A stretch of DNA of 64,000 nucleotides from Hahella sp. KA22 (GCF_004135205.1 NZ_CP035490.1:496001-560000); one strand, 5' to 3'. Counted from the first letter of the stretch, positions 39,272-48,672 are shown. Notes: generated by a model from the letters alone, not told the origin. Translations and numbers: made by a program.

Positions 39272-42200
39272 TCACAGATTTTGAGTCCTTACCCGAGAGA
39301 AAAGACCTTGGAGCGCGTCAAAAAAGGGTCGATATAACGTGTCGGCTATACCTTGCTCCGTCCCTTCTGTTAAAGCTTTCATGAGCGTTGTCTCACACTG
39401 CTTCAGGCAGCTTGAATACTCAGTATCTACTTCTGATGGGCTTTTATAGACCCCCGGGGCAAATCGTTCATCAACAAACCCCACATAAACAGGCACGCCT
39501 CCTCGTATCCCTCGACCAATGGTTTGCCAGAGAGACGTCAACAGCTCCCATGAATATTGCTCTCGCGCTTTGTTCGACATTAGCCGGTAGGCTGAGCGAA
39601 GGGCGAACCCATCATCAAGAGACTGGCGCGCTTGTCGACGAAACCATTTGCTAGCACTCTCCAAACTCTCGAACTCTTTCTGGGGTGCAGTATCTCCATG
39701 GATAACATTCATTGATAGCCGATTCAGCATTCCCGTCACACTAGAATAGTCGTCTGGACGTGGATGAGGGCGATGCAGGAAATAAATAGTGCTGATAGCA
39801 GCAAAACCATCAGGGGTAACTATGTTATGCCCTCTTGATATCGGTCCTAAAGGTGCAACTAAAACTGACCCCGCTAAAGAGCTACCAAAGTCCTCCACGC
39901 GTGACCGAGGAAGTAAGATAACTTTGGGATGAAAACCGTTTCCAGAGTATGATGCATCCCTTTCTATCCCTCCCATTCTGGCCAACCTGTCACTGACGAG
40001 ACAGTAGATGGGGTGTGCGGGACTACAGACGCGGGCTAGCTCATTGGCGACCAACTTCGCGTCTTCATAATTGTTAGTGACAAGCAGTGCACGATGCCGT
40101 TGAGGAGTGCGATCAGCTTCGTCTTGCCAGAGTTCCTCCAATTGGTGCCACTTATGAGAAATTCTATTACCAGTGTGTGTGGACTGCCCGAGCAACTGAG
40201 CTATTTTCCGCAAATTGGCTCGACGCTGATCTGGTCTTTGCCCTGACACTGGAATGGGCTCTGACCCAAGAGAAATAAACTCGTATCGACTGTGCTGAAG
40301 CGCAATTACTTCTGTATGCGGCTGCTTTAATATTGCACTTACAGGCCATTGCACATCGTAAGTTGGCGAGGCATTCTCACTAATCCCTCCCGCCCAGCTG
40401 GTACCGGATAACAGTAGTGTGTGAGGACCTGCTTGTCCTTCATGCTTTAATAGTTTGTCGAAATGAGTTAAGAGATATCGACCTACTCCCAGGTGATTGA
40501 TAAGCTTCAATGTTCCACCTTGTCGAGACTGCGACGCAGGTTCGAACATCAAGCCAAAAACTGTTCCATAGAGTGGCCGTGGGATCAAGGTGCCATAATG
40601 CCGAAGAATACGGCGCGCCTCTCGGAAAGCATCATGGCCCACAAGTTCAAAGTCATCTTCCACCGCAGCATGATTCCTCACCAAAAAGGCGAAGCTTGAC
40701 AAGCAAACATTCGTAAGAAGCGCCAAAGCAACTGCAAAGGCTCGATCTCTGCTATGAACAGGCGCGAGCAGTTCAAATCTTAGCTTTTTGTGGTTCGGTT
40801 CTGAGTCTAAAGACGGGGGAACGGAGAATAAGCTGAGATCGCCTGTCGCAATGGCGTTTTCAAGCCTTCTTATGACGATTTCTGGTTCAAAAAGAGTGAT
40901 ATCGTCAATAATGGTTCTTTGTGCCGAGTGGAGAAATTCAAACGCTTTGGAAAACTCAGAGGCTAGTACACTGCTGCCCTCTGTCTGCGATTCATTGTCA
41001 TCTTCAGGCATTAGGCTGGAATACAGCATGCCTGACAATATCGCGATCTGCTCGAGCGCCACTTCAGTTTGTTTAGGATCATCAGCGTTAGACGATCGGC
41101 TCCTAAAAAGGTCCACCAGAATGCTGGCTGAGGTAAAGGTTTGTTTCTCTGTCAGCCACTGGAGCTCCTCCCTCCTTTGTAACAGCAGGTGGTAGATCGC
41201 CGATATGCTGTCCTGTAGTCGATTCAGCTCACGATGCCATCGGACGTTGACTGGTGAGGAATATTGAAAGCCCGTATTGTCGCTGATAGATTTCGTGACA
41301 GCGCGCACATTGGCCAAGGTGAAGGCGCTTTCATTGGTAGACAGCAGATCTTTCTCCTGTGTGCATTCAGAGTCAAAAATCTTCTGAACGCTGTCTGCTT
41401 CATCGATTAGGACAACATCTGCGATGTATTGGAACAGTTCGGGAAAGGACATATCTTCCTGCAGCGACGTTTTGTCTGGCGTCATATGCACCAGCGCTTG
41501 CGGTGTCATTGCAATAACCTCGGCGCGAGAAAGTTGGCGTTGCTGTATATGCGACGGACAACCACCGATCAATGGACAAGTTTTTTCAGTCGACGAGCTT
41601 GACTGAAGTAGCTGATGGCATGGCTTATCCGTCATTTTTAGTGGTAACGTCTCTTCATCTGAAGCGCCCACTATGCTCTGGAAGCCTTCCAAAGGACAGG
41701 CAATCCCCAAACTTTGTGTTAGTGCCGCCGTTGCCGACAAGGCCTGATTAGAAGGATAGCCTTGCGCATTCCAATGAGCCATGCTCAAGTGCTCATCCCG
41801 ATTGTAGAAGGAACTCACGACTGTGCTTTTGGTAAATCCGTGTGCCTGCATCCGCGCCACCAAGTTAGATGCAGCTGCAGTGTCGGCGGTTAGTACTACT
41901 ACGCGTTTGTCATAGCCTGGACTTAGCAGTAAGAACAGCAGAGCTTGTAGAAATGTGCTCTTCCCACTTGAGAGCATGCCAACAACGTGCTGAGTTCCAT
42001 CCAACGTGATGGAGTTATTGCTATAAAAATTGTCGTCGAGACCCTCAAAGTCGATGCGCTCAAATCGGTCACGGAGATTCAACTTAGGCAGCCATTGCGG
42101 AAAACTACTTTGCCTTTCTCGTGCATCAACCTGGCCAGCGATTTCCCGCAAAGAATCCAAGTGAATTTTTATAGGTGGATTGATAGCGCGTTTTTGCAGT

Positions 42201-42724
42201 GTAATTGGACTTTCTGATGGCAGGCTTTTTTGCGGTACAGTTAGAAAGAGAGCATTCTTTCTTGTACGTGGTTCGAATTTTGCGGGGCCAGGTTTGGCAA
42301 AGGCAACGTTCCTGAGCCTATAGGCGGCAGCAGAAGTGAGAGTCATCTGCAACAGTTGAACCAATGCTTGTGGCGCGCTTTCGTTAGCAATAACCTGTCC
42401 GTTCGCCAATTTGTACGCGGCACTATTCTTTGCTGACTCAAATAGTCCCAACGCCTTCCGCCAAGCCAATCTACTACAAAAGTTTCCAGCCAGTTGCCGA
42501 AGGTTAAAGAGCGGAGCCCGTGCACTGGAGCCAATAAAGTGTTCCAGATGCCCTTGCAACATAAAAGGAATAGTTTGCGGTGATTCAGTCGGGACGTATT
42601 GCGCCAAAAAATGCAAGCAGAGATCTGTAATGGCGATGTCTCGTAGCGCGTAACGGCTGATGTTATCTGTTCTTAGCAGGGATAGATCACGATATTGGTC
42701 ATAAAAGTCTTTGCCGTTTCTCAT
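39272..42724 (-). CDS. pPIWI-RE-associated DinG/XPD-like helicase
   Basis: This 1150-residue superfamily 2 helicase has Walker A GMLSSGKST (249-257), motif II DEAD (441-444, in VVLIDEADSVQ) and motif VI QTIGRGIRGG near the C-terminus. Between motifs I and II are four Cys (343, 369, 383, 389; the last two in CPLIGGCPSH), the arrangement of an XPD/DinG-type iron-sulphur cluster. Such helicases (pPIWI_RE_Z type) are fixed partners of pPIWI_RE proteins and probably unwind target DNA or R-loops. Its ATG overlaps the nuclease stop in an ATGA junction. A 211-bp gap without a gene separates it from the pPIWI_RE gene. Confidence 0.82.
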   Translation of the reverse strand: MRNGKDFYDQYRDLSLLRTDNISRYALRDIAITDLCLHFLAQYVPTESPQTIPFMLQGHLEHFIGSSARAPLFNLRQLAGNFCSRLAWRKALGLFESAKNSAAYKLANGQVIANESAPQALVQLLQMTLTSAAAYRLRNVAFAKPGPAKFEPRTRKNALFLTVPQKSLPSESPITLQKRAINPPIKIHLDSLREIAGQVDARERQSSFPQWLPKLNLRDRFERIDFEGLDDNFYSNNSITLDGTQHVVGMLSSGKSTFLQALLFLLLSPGYDKRVVVLTADTAAASNLVARMQAHGFTKSTVVSSFYNRDEHLSMAHWNAQGYPSNQALSATAALTQSLGIACPLEGFQSIVGASDEETLPLKMTDKPCHQLLQSSSSTEKTCPLIGGCPSHIQQRQLSRAEVIAMTPQALVHMTPDKTSLQEDMSFPELFQYIADVVLIDEADSVQKIFDSECTQEKDLLSTNESAFTLANVRAVTKSISDNTGFQYSSPVNVRWHRELNRLQDSISAIYHLLLQRREELQWLTEKQTFTSASILVDLFRSRSSNADDPKQTEVALEQIAILSGMLYSSLMPEDDNESQTEGSSVLASEFSKAFEFLHSAQRTIIDDITLFEPEIVIRRLENAIATGDLSLFSVPPSLDSEPNHKKLRFELLAPVHSRDRAFAVALALLTNVCLSSFAFLVRNHAAVEDDFELVGHDAFREARRILRHYGTLIPRPLYGTVFGLMFEPASQSRQGGTLKLINHLGVGRYLLTHFDKLLKHEGQAGPHTLLLSGTSWAGGISENASPTYDVQWPVSAILKQPHTEVIALQHSRYEFISLGSEPIPVSGQRPDQRRANLRKIAQLLGQSTHTGNRISHKWHQLEELWQDEADRTPQRHRALLVTNNYEDAKLVANELARVCSPAHPIYCLVSDRLARMGGIERDASYSGNGFHPKVILLPRSRVEDFGSSLAGSVLVAPLGPISRGHNIVTPDGFAAISTIYFLHRPHPRPDDYSSVTGMLNRLSMNVIHGDTAPQKEFESLESASKWFRRQARQSLDDGFALRSAYRLMSNKAREQYSWELLTSLWQTIGRGIRGGVPVYVGFVDERFAPGVYKSPSEVDTEYSSCLKQCETTLMKALTEGTEQGIADTLYRPFFDALQGLFSRVRTQNL

Positions 42725-43434
42725 GATTCGCCTTCCAGCATATTCAAGAATCCGCTTATCGTGGTCAACATAGGCACGGTTTTCAGATCCGCTCTACGCG
42801 CTTTTTCGAAGATAGTTCGGTAGCTAGGTAACCGCTGCTCGAGGTAATCAGGAATAACAACCAATGTTTTATGCTGTCGATAGTTTTTGAACCGCTTTAG
42901 CATATTGGCGAGTCTGGTGGGAGATAAATAATCTTTGACGTCAATGGCAAATAGTACTTGGGAGCTAGAATCCTTAACCACCAAATCAACCGCATCATAG
43001 TTAGGCCAGAGTGTGACGGCATAACCTTGATTTTTTATTCTTTTGTACAAATCGATTTCATGCCAACCAGGCAAAGCCCAGAAGGTTCTAACAGGGCGTT
43101 TCAGCTCCAGGGTGCTCGGTGTGTGGTCGACCCACTTTGGGCCTTGCTGGCGTAAGGTCCTCTCGGCGATAGGGTCGCGGAATTCACTGTGCCAGTGAGC
43201 TCCGTGTTTGCGTAGTCGAATACCGGTGACAGGACACAAAGCCAGTTTGCCTTTTTCCGCATGTAGGGGGGATATGTTCTCGTAGAAAAAATCGATTAAC
43301 TGCTTCGTTGCCACCGGGTGTGTTTGCAGAGTGGGATAATTCATCAAGAAAACGGTGTGAGAACTGGCGACAGGATTTTCAATTACAGCACGACGCCACT
43401 CGGTATATAGTTTCTGGCCCTCCCTATCATCCAA
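42721..43434 (-). CDS. pPIWI-RE-associated PD-(D/E)XK nuclease
   Basis: This 237-residue protein has a restriction-endonuclease-fold core: YDAVDLVVKD followed by VLFAIDVKDYLSP gives the D...(D/E)XK pattern (D-V-K). A helix and strand (TLVVIPDYLEQRL) complete the fold. It corresponds to the REase partner of pPIWI-RE systems. The ORF opens with TTG (43432-43434), but the frame stays open and protein-like upstream (LEICQELDDREGQK) to the IS3 boundary at 43457. The native start may therefore have been cut off by the IS. Overlaps the helicase gene by four bases. Confidence 0.75.
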   Translation of the reverse strand: MDDREGQKLYTEWRRAVIENPVASSHTVFLMNYPTLQTHPVATKQLIDFFYENISPLHAEKGKLALCPVTGIRLRKHGAHWHSEFRDPIAERTLRQQGPKWVDHTPSTLELKRPVRTFWALPGWHEIDLYKRIKNQGYAVTLWPNYDAVDLVVKDSSSQVLFAIDVKDYLSPTRLANMLKRFKNYRQHKTLVVIPDYLEQRLPSYRTIFEKARRADLKTVPMLTTISGFLNMLEGES

Positions 43435-43519
43435 TTCCTGGCAAATTTCAAGTGTAGTGGTCTAATAGTCCCGGACACATTAATAAGAGACAATACCCGT
43501 CAACGATTAAGGTGTCAGC

Positions 43520-43810
43520 ATGAGTCAGAAAAGGTCGTATAAACAGTATACAAAAGAGTTTAAAGAAGAGGCCGTTTCCTTGGTGCGCGACCAAGGTTAT
43601 TCCGTCCCAGAAGCGGCTAAATCCCTCGGCATTAGCGCCAATATGCTCTACAAGTGGAAGGAAAAAATTGAAGCCCAGCTTGAAAACCAGGTTCTGGCTG
43701 AAGACGAGCGCGCCGAGTTAAAACGGCTTCGCAAAGAAAACAAAGAGCTGCGCATGGAAAAGGAAATTCTAAAAAAGGCTTCGGCCTTCTTCGCGAAAGA
43801 AATGAAATAA
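43520..43810 (+). CDS. IS3-family transposase OrfA
   Basis: This 96-residue protein has an N-terminal helix-turn-helix (YTKEFKEEAVSLV, then VPEAAKSLGIS) and a leucine-zipper-like helix (AELKRLRKENKELRMEKEIL). OrfA binds the IS ends and regulates transposition. It overlaps the frameshift site used to make the OrfAB transposase. Confidence 0.92.
   Translation: MSQKRSYKQYTKEFKEEAVSLVRDQGYSVPEAAKSLGISANMLYKWKEKIEAQLENQVLAEDERAELKRLRKENKELRMEKEILKKASAFFAKEMK
43771..43777 (+). other. A6G slippery site for -1 frameshifting (OrfAB)
   Basis: AAAAAAG occurs in the orfA frame as A-AAA-AAG. After a -1 shift the frame reads KKGFGLLRERNEIKFAFIQA and enters orfB without a stop, the classic junction of IS3-family OrfAB fusion transposase. 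Confidence 0.82.
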
Positions 43811-43848
43811 AGTTCGCCTTCATTCAAGCAGAGTCGAATCGCTTCCCT

Positions 43849-44679
43849 GTGAAAGTGCTTTGCCGGGCTCTGCGTGCAAGTCGATCAGCATTCTATGCCT
43901 GGCGTCGGCGCTCCGCGCCGGTGATCCATTTTGATGAGCTTCACCTGCATCGGCGAATGAAGCGACTGTTTAAAGCTTCTCGATGCAGTCTGGGCAGTCG
44001 AGAGATGATGAAGAAGCTACGCGAAGAAGGCTTTCAGGTGGGACGCTACCGGGTTCGCAAGCTCATGAGGCGGCTTGGTCTTCAGGTCACGCAACGCGTT
44101 GCTTACAAACCCACTACAAGGCGCAAACACCATCATGCGGTGGCGGATAACTTGTTGAATCAGAATTTTAATCCTACAACGCCCAATCAGGTTTGGGCTG
44201 GCGACGTGACCTATCTGAAAACAGGGGAAGGCTGGATGTATCTGGCCATTGTCATGGATTTATATTCCCGAAGGATCGTCGGGTGGCGCATCGACAAGCG
44301 CATGACAACGAGCCTGGTCAGCCAGGCGCTGATCAAGGCTTATAATTTGCGGAAGCCGCCCAAGGGCTTGGTATTCCATAGTGACCGAGGCTCTCAGTAC
44401 ACCAGCGGACATTATCGAAAACTACTGGAAAAGTATGAAATCAGGGCAAGTATGGGCGATGTGGGAGCCTGTTGGGACAATGCGGTGGTTGAACGCTTTT
44501 TTGGGAGTCTTAAGCATGACTGGATATTCAAAATCCCCCAGCCCACCCGGGAACACATGAAGCAGGATGTCGCAGCCTACATGAGATATTACAACCTCGA
44601 AAGACTGCATACGGCGAACAATGATATGTCGCCGGTTAATTATGAAAATTCTCTAAAGAAAGTGTCCGGTGGGATTTGA
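43849..44679 (+). CDS. IS3-family transposase OrfB (DDE domain)
   Basis: This is an rve-type integrase domain with all three catalytic residues: Asp in WAGDVTYL, Asp in HSDRGSQY and Glu in NAVVERFFG. An HTH_21-like segment precedes it. The first in-frame initiator is GTG at 43849, but homology begins earlier, at KFAFIQAESNRFPV, reached through the -1 frameshift at 43771. The active product is thus probably the OrfAB fusion (43520-44679). The frame is intact. Confidence 0.92.
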   Translation: MKVLCRALRASRSAFYAWRRRSAPVIHFDELHLHRRMKRLFKASRCSLGSREMMKKLREEGFQVGRYRVRKLMRRLGLQVTQRVAYKPTTRRKHHHAVADNLLNQNFNPTTPNQVWAGDVTYLKTGEGWMYLAIVMDLYSRRIVGWRIDKRMTTSLVSQALIKAYNLRKPPKGLVFHSDRGSQYTSGHYRKLLEKYEIRASMGDVGACWDNAVVERFFGSLKHDWIFKIPQPTREHMKQDVAAYMRYYNLERLHTANNDMSPVNYENSLKKVSGGI

Positions 44680-45260
44680 CCAGAACAAAGGAGCACTTGA
44701 TAGAACTCCTCTTCTGCGTCTCGCGTTGCCAACCCTGCCATTGCAATGCAGTCAACAGTTACCTCTCCATCATTCAGTAATTGCGCCGCAAAGAAACTCT
44801 CAGCTTGCTCTCCCTCTCCATATTCTGGGCACCACTGAAAGATATTCTGAGAGGCGCACGTAATCAGGTCTGATAGATGTGTAGGGTAGGAAGTTTCTCT
44901 TTCAATATTAAGTGCAGCGGCCAGGTTAAGCCCCTGTATAAGGGAGGTAGGATACGGAGAAAGGATATGCCCATACCGATCAATGTGCTCTTGGAGCTTA
45001 CATAAACCCGCAGCAAAGAGATTGACCATATCATAGGGCGTTTTCTTGATTTCGAATCTCGGGCTTGTATCTGACAAGTCCTGGAGCTCAATACCAACAG
45101 TCGCCAAATGACGGGAGGGGATTCGATCCATTCGCCCTTCCGCATCGAACTGCAAATATCGATCAAGGGTAGGCCTTGTGATATTTAGCAGCTTGGCAGC
45201 CCGGACCTTCCAGCCCCTTCCTGAACTTCCCAGTATCTCTTGAAGCTTTTTTGCAAACAT
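44640..45260 (-). CDS. HTH regulator truncated at its 3' end by the IS
   Basis: The native frame runs from 45260 to the IS boundary at 44683; the last 14 or so residues (GQIPPDTFFREFS) are encoded by IS DNA. The N-terminus has a helix-turn-helix-like pattern (WKVRAAKLLNITRPTLDRYL), suggesting a DNA-binding regulator, followed by an unassigned helical domain. A palindrome sits directly upstream of its start. It is on the same strand and upstream of the pPIWI-RE genes, so it may have been their regulator. The missing C-terminus makes function doubtful. Confidence 0.6.
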   Translation of the reverse strand: MFAKKLQEILGSSGRGWKVRAAKLLNITRPTLDRYLQFDAEGRMDRIPSRHLATVGIELQDLSDTSPRFEIKKTPYDMVNLFAAGLCKLQEHIDRYGHILSPYPTSLIQGLNLAAALNIERETSYPTHLSDLITCASQNIFQWCPEYGEGEQAESFFAAQLLNDGEVTVDCIAMAGLATRDAEEEFYQVLLCSGQIPPDTFFREFS

Positions 45261-45264
45261 AGCT

Positions 45265-45278
45265 TTTACAATTGTAAA
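45265..45278 (-). promoter_or_regulatory. Palindromic operator at the HTH gene start
   Basis: TTTACAATTGTAAA is a perfect 14-bp palindrome, five bases upstream of the ATG, where a ribosome binding site would normally lie. A further TGTAAAATGTAAA lies about 30 bp upstream. The position suggests autoregulation by the HTH protein. Confidence 0.5.
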
Positions 45279-45361
45279 GGAAACTATAATTTTTGCTTAA
45301 TATGTAAAATGTAAACCATTAATGATTAAAAAGCGATCGCCAAATTCAAGGGTGCAGGGAA

Positions 45362-45404
45362 AACAACCTATCTATTTGTTATTTAAATATATTTATAGGT
45401 TGTT
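45362..45404 (-). terminator. Long inverted repeat after tnsE, possible terminator
   Basis: AACAACCTAT (45362-45371) and ATAGGTTGTT (45395-45404) form a perfect 10-bp stem with a 23-base AT-rich loop. On the minus strand the stem runs into TTTT. It lies about 180 bp after the tnsE stop and upstream of the HTH gene, in the otherwise gene-free 45261-45586. It could end the tns transcript or be a binding site. Confidence 0.45.
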
Positions 45405-45586
45405 AAAGTAAGATTCCGTGGCATTAGAGCGATAACCAACAATTTAAGTTCTTTACAAATAGCTCGACCTCTATCCTTCTTCCAAAGATGAACAAGCCAT
45501 CTTCCGCCTCCTTTGGCCATTCCGTATCAACAACGAAGATGCATACTTAGGCTCTTTCGCAGGCAGCCACTGGCAGAGGCTAGCCT

Positions 45587-47176
45587 TTAACGACTCATCC
45601 AGTTCACAAAGCGCTGGGCCCAAGGGTTTATCTCGTTGGGGTCGAGCTTTCCTGAATGCTTTGACTTAGGGTGGGGAATACCTGCGTAGCCTGCCTCAGT
45701 AAGGGATTCTTTGAATACTTTTGTTGGCCATCCCAGTGATTTTTTAATAATGCCCACCTTGAGTCGCTCTATATTCTCGGCCAGCCAAGCAGCGTTAGGG
45801 GTCTTTAACATCATCGTTGATAAGCTCGTAATACCATCAGAAGTGTCTATTTCCAAGAGCGTTATTCTTTGGTCAGAGTAAATCAGTTCAACGATGGACA
45901 AACAGCGAGGGTTTTGACAGTCAGTTAGCCAATGCTTTTTGCTATCTCCAACCCTTGGCAGCTTCACTGTTGTATTACTTAGGATTTTGCAGCCATGTAC
46001 GGACTCCAAAATATTAACCATGTCCAAGAAGGTATTGAATTTGTTCAGATACAGGTGCGCATCATCGGTTTGATCTTCTAAATTATTCCAACTCCCACTA
46101 GGTAATCTGCCCGTGACCTCCTTTTCATTTGCGCTTAAATCTTTGGAACAGACTTCTTGATCGCCATCCCCTTTGACATGGTTAACTACCCTGGTCTTTC
46201 CACTAATTCGATTCGTAATAAATGCATTATCAAAACTTACGGTGACTGTGTCAGACATCAGGAGCAATGTTGCCTTATCAGTATCAGAAAGCTCATCGTC
46301 GTCCAACTCGAAGTGCTCCGCAGCTTCTCCTGTCGATCCTTCCCCACGCGTAGGCTTTCCTCCTACTTTCCTTTCATACTTTGGATTAACAAAGTCAACC
46401 TCTCCCGATATTGACGAAGGTAAATTTTCCAGCCCCCAAATTTCCCACACAAAAAAGCTGTTGGAAGCAAAGTCCTGCCACCCAGATACTTTGAAATGGG
46501 TCCCTGTTAATGGGGGTGGGTTGAAGGTGAAATTCCACATTTCATAGTTGCCGGACGTATAACAGCCTCGTATCAGGTTTGAGCAAATACTTTCAAATGA
46601 ACGACGGGCTTGTTTATCCAGCAGAACCCAGCTTAAAAATCGTCGATTATCGTCTTGGTTGTAGTGGTGAAGAGGGTATTCGGCTTCAGACAGTACATGG
46701 ATAGTTGTATTTCCCCCTGACTCCTCTATGTAGAAATCTTCATTTAGTGCATTGTGCTGCAGGCTTAATCTTGCCATGTATGGGTCGTGGTAAAAAAGCA
46801 CTCGGGCTAGCTCAAACTGCGGAATATAGACTTGTTTTCCGTCTACATTGGCAATGAAGCAAAACTGGTCCATATCTCTACTTTTAGCCCGATTTGCCAA
46901 GGCAGGGCATTCACTTACTCTCCCCATTCTCCAAGTCTCTGTATCTATAACCGTAAAGGAAAGTTGCTTCCCCGCGCGAGGATATGACTGCGTTGGGTTC
47001 AGCGTTCGATACCTAGCTAAGATTGGCGCTGCGCCGAAGTGAATGCTGTTCTGACTATTTCCGCTAAAGAACAGATTCAATGACCACCTTTTTCGCTCTT
47101 TCCCTCGAAACAAAGAGCCTATTCCATATATTTTCGAATCATCATCCAGGTGTTTATATTTAGCGTCAGACTTCAT
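45587..47176 (-). CDS. tnsE: Transposition target selector TnsE
   Basis: This 529-residue protein corresponds to TnsE of Tn7 (538 residues) by position at the end of tnsABCD, length and overall pattern; for example the C-terminal NPWAQRFVNWMSR. TnsE recognises replicating DNA and the sliding clamp and directs insertion into conjugal plasmids and other mobile DNA. Its presence means the element probably has two target routes. The start overlaps the tnsD stop by four bases (ATGA). Confidence 0.82.
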   Translation of the reverse strand: MKSDAKYKHLDDDSKIYGIGSLFRGKERKRWSLNLFFSGNSQNSIHFGAAPILARYRTLNPTQSYPRAGKQLSFTVIDTETWRMGRVSECPALANRAKSRDMDQFCFIANVDGKQVYIPQFELARVLFYHDPYMARLSLQHNALNEDFYIEESGGNTTIHVLSEAEYPLHHYNQDDNRRFLSWVLLDKQARRSFESICSNLIRGCYTSGNYEMWNFTFNPPPLTGTHFKVSGWQDFASNSFFVWEIWGLENLPSSISGEVDFVNPKYERKVGGKPTRGEGSTGEAAEHFELDDDELSDTDKATLLLMSDTVTVSFDNAFITNRISGKTRVVNHVKGDGDQEVCSKDLSANEKEVTGRLPSGSWNNLEDQTDDAHLYLNKFNTFLDMVNILESVHGCKILSNTTVKLPRVGDSKKHWLTDCQNPRCLSIVELIYSDQRITLLEIDTSDGITSLSTMMLKTPNAAWLAENIERLKVGIIKKSLGWPTKVFKESLTEAGYAGIPHPKSKHSGKLDPNEINPWAQRFVNWMSR

Positions 47177-48672
47177 TCTTCTGTCATTCCCTTCAAGAAC
47201 TCATTTACTATGTCTGTAATTCTTACATCACTTAAGCCTGCTTCTCGAAGCAGTAACCAGCGCTTCAGTGATTCATTGCATTTTTGGTGTCGAAGTATTA
47301 CAGCCGTTAACCGTCTAGCCTGATATTCTGTAACATCTTCCGAGTAGCTGTTTAATAAAACCCGACACCGTGGAAGCAGATGGATCTTTTTCTCAACCAA
47401 GGCTGAATTCGGTAACTGGTGCAATAAATAGGATTTACTTAAGCGAGGAAGCAGCAGGTCGTCTTCCAGACTGGAAATCAGTCTATTTAGATCCTTTGCT
47501 GCCTGTCTATCGCGCTCTCGCCAGTTCACTCTGTGCTTCGCTAGGGTAGGAAGGATATGCCTTTCTACATTCACATGTATTAACCAGTCGTGCTGGTTTC
47601 GGTAAAGACGAGCATACAATGCTGAAGCAGACCGTCTCGCCTTTCCTGGCCCTTTCTGATCAAGCAATGCTAGCCATTGGCGCTGATCATTAGTCAGAGG
47701 GGTGTCTGAAATCGAAGCATGCGAACTGTATTCTGGCTTGCCAATAGGAAGTGAAAGGGCTGTTTTAATAGCATCGACTATCGATACTTGGCCATCAGTT
47801 ACTGCATCAAGCACTGTCGCGTGCGCTGCAAAACTGAATGTTTTCCGGTGTTTACGAAATATTGCTTTGAGCCACGAGTCGCCTTTCCCTTCTCCAGGAT
47901 ACAAGTTCGCATTTCTTAACCACTCAGCCCGCCATACTGACGTATATCTAGTAAAGATCTTCTCATGGTCAATATGGCTATAGGTTCCGAATCCATGATC
48001 CACAGCCAGCCACCGATAGAACTGGGACCATTGATAGTAAGAAGGTGATGTTTGAGGACTTTGCTGGAACAAGCTGTTTACGAGCAATCCAAAACGCTGA
48101 TCCATTTTCGAAACAACTAGGGCTGCACCAACTTTAGCGTCAGCTACACCGATAAAAGCGTGTCTGTGCTCGCCCTTAAACTGAATATCGGTCGACCAAA
48201 GCGCTCCATGTTTTACACAGACTTTCGTTAGTGGCGAGCACCATCTCCTGTCCCAATACGGTTCGCCATACTCTTCAATTTGTTCTCTTACGCATCCGGG
48301 ACAAATGAGCAAATTTAAGTTTTGCTTTACTCGAGAGGCAGCTACACCCGAGGCTGAATAAACGGCGCCATGCGAGTCATTCGTCATCCATTGCTCAATA
48401 ATCTCTCTTCTTGGACTCGGTATAAATGGAGCATAGATTGGCCAGAGCGTATGGTCTGAAATCAGTCTGTGCGGATTCAAGCCTAAAGCTTCCGGATATT
48501 GCAGAGCAATATCGACAAGGTGAGAGGGCAGGCCAACCGAAGCAATGATGTTTCTGCCCCCAAATATGGTATTCAGAAGCTGTTTAGGGGAAGTTTCTCC
48601 GTCGTGAATCCCAGCCCGTGCAATAGTGCTGTAGAGCAACTCATTGGGATACGGGACGGGAAAGCCTAACAC
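47173..48672 (-). CDS. tnsD: attTn7 target selector TnsD (TniQ family)
   Basis: About 499 residues, resembling Tn7 TnsD from the first residues (GFPVPYPNELLYSTIARAGI, GLPSHLVDIA). A TniQ zinc finger is visible: CPGC in LLICPGCVREQ, then CVKHGALW. The start is best placed at GTG 48670-48672, which shares its G with the tnsC stop (TAGTG) and matches the start of TnsD; the longer frame from 48690 adds six residues. TnsD binds the 3' end of glmS and recruits TnsC. The element sits exactly at such a site. Confidence 0.93.
   Translation of the reverse strand: MLGFPVPYPNELLYSTIARAGIHDGETSPKQLLNTIFGGRNIIASVGLPSHLVDIALQYPEALGLNPHRLISDHTLWPIYAPFIPSPRREIIEQWMTNDSHGAVYSASGVAASRVKQNLNLLICPGCVREQIEEYGEPYWDRRWCSPLTKVCVKHGALWSTDIQFKGEHRHAFIGVADAKVGAALVVSKMDQRFGLLVNSLFQQSPQTSPSYYQWSQFYRWLAVDHGFGTYSHIDHEKIFTRYTSVWRAEWLRNANLYPGEGKGDSWLKAIFRKHRKTFSFAAHATVLDAVTDGQVSIVDAIKTALSLPIGKPEYSSHASISDTPLTNDQRQWLALLDQKGPGKARRSASALYARLYRNQHDWLIHVNVERHILPTLAKHRVNWRERDRQAAKDLNRLISSLEDDLLLPRLSKSYLLHQLPNSALVEKKIHLLPRCRVLLNSYSEDVTEYQARRLTAVILRHQKCNESLKRWLLLREAGLSDVRITDIVNEFLKGMTEE

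Larger units (their letters stand above)
43458..44682 (+). mobile_element. Intact IS3-family insertion sequence
   Basis: The element is about 1225 bp with terminal inverted repeats: TGGTCTAATAGTCCCGGACA at the left against TGGTCAAATCCCACCGGACA read inward from the right. It encodes orfA and orfB with a -1 frameshift signal. I see no target duplication (TAG before, GAA after), so a deletion or recombination may have followed insertion. It lies between the nuclease gene start and the 3' end of the HTH gene. Confidence 0.88.
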
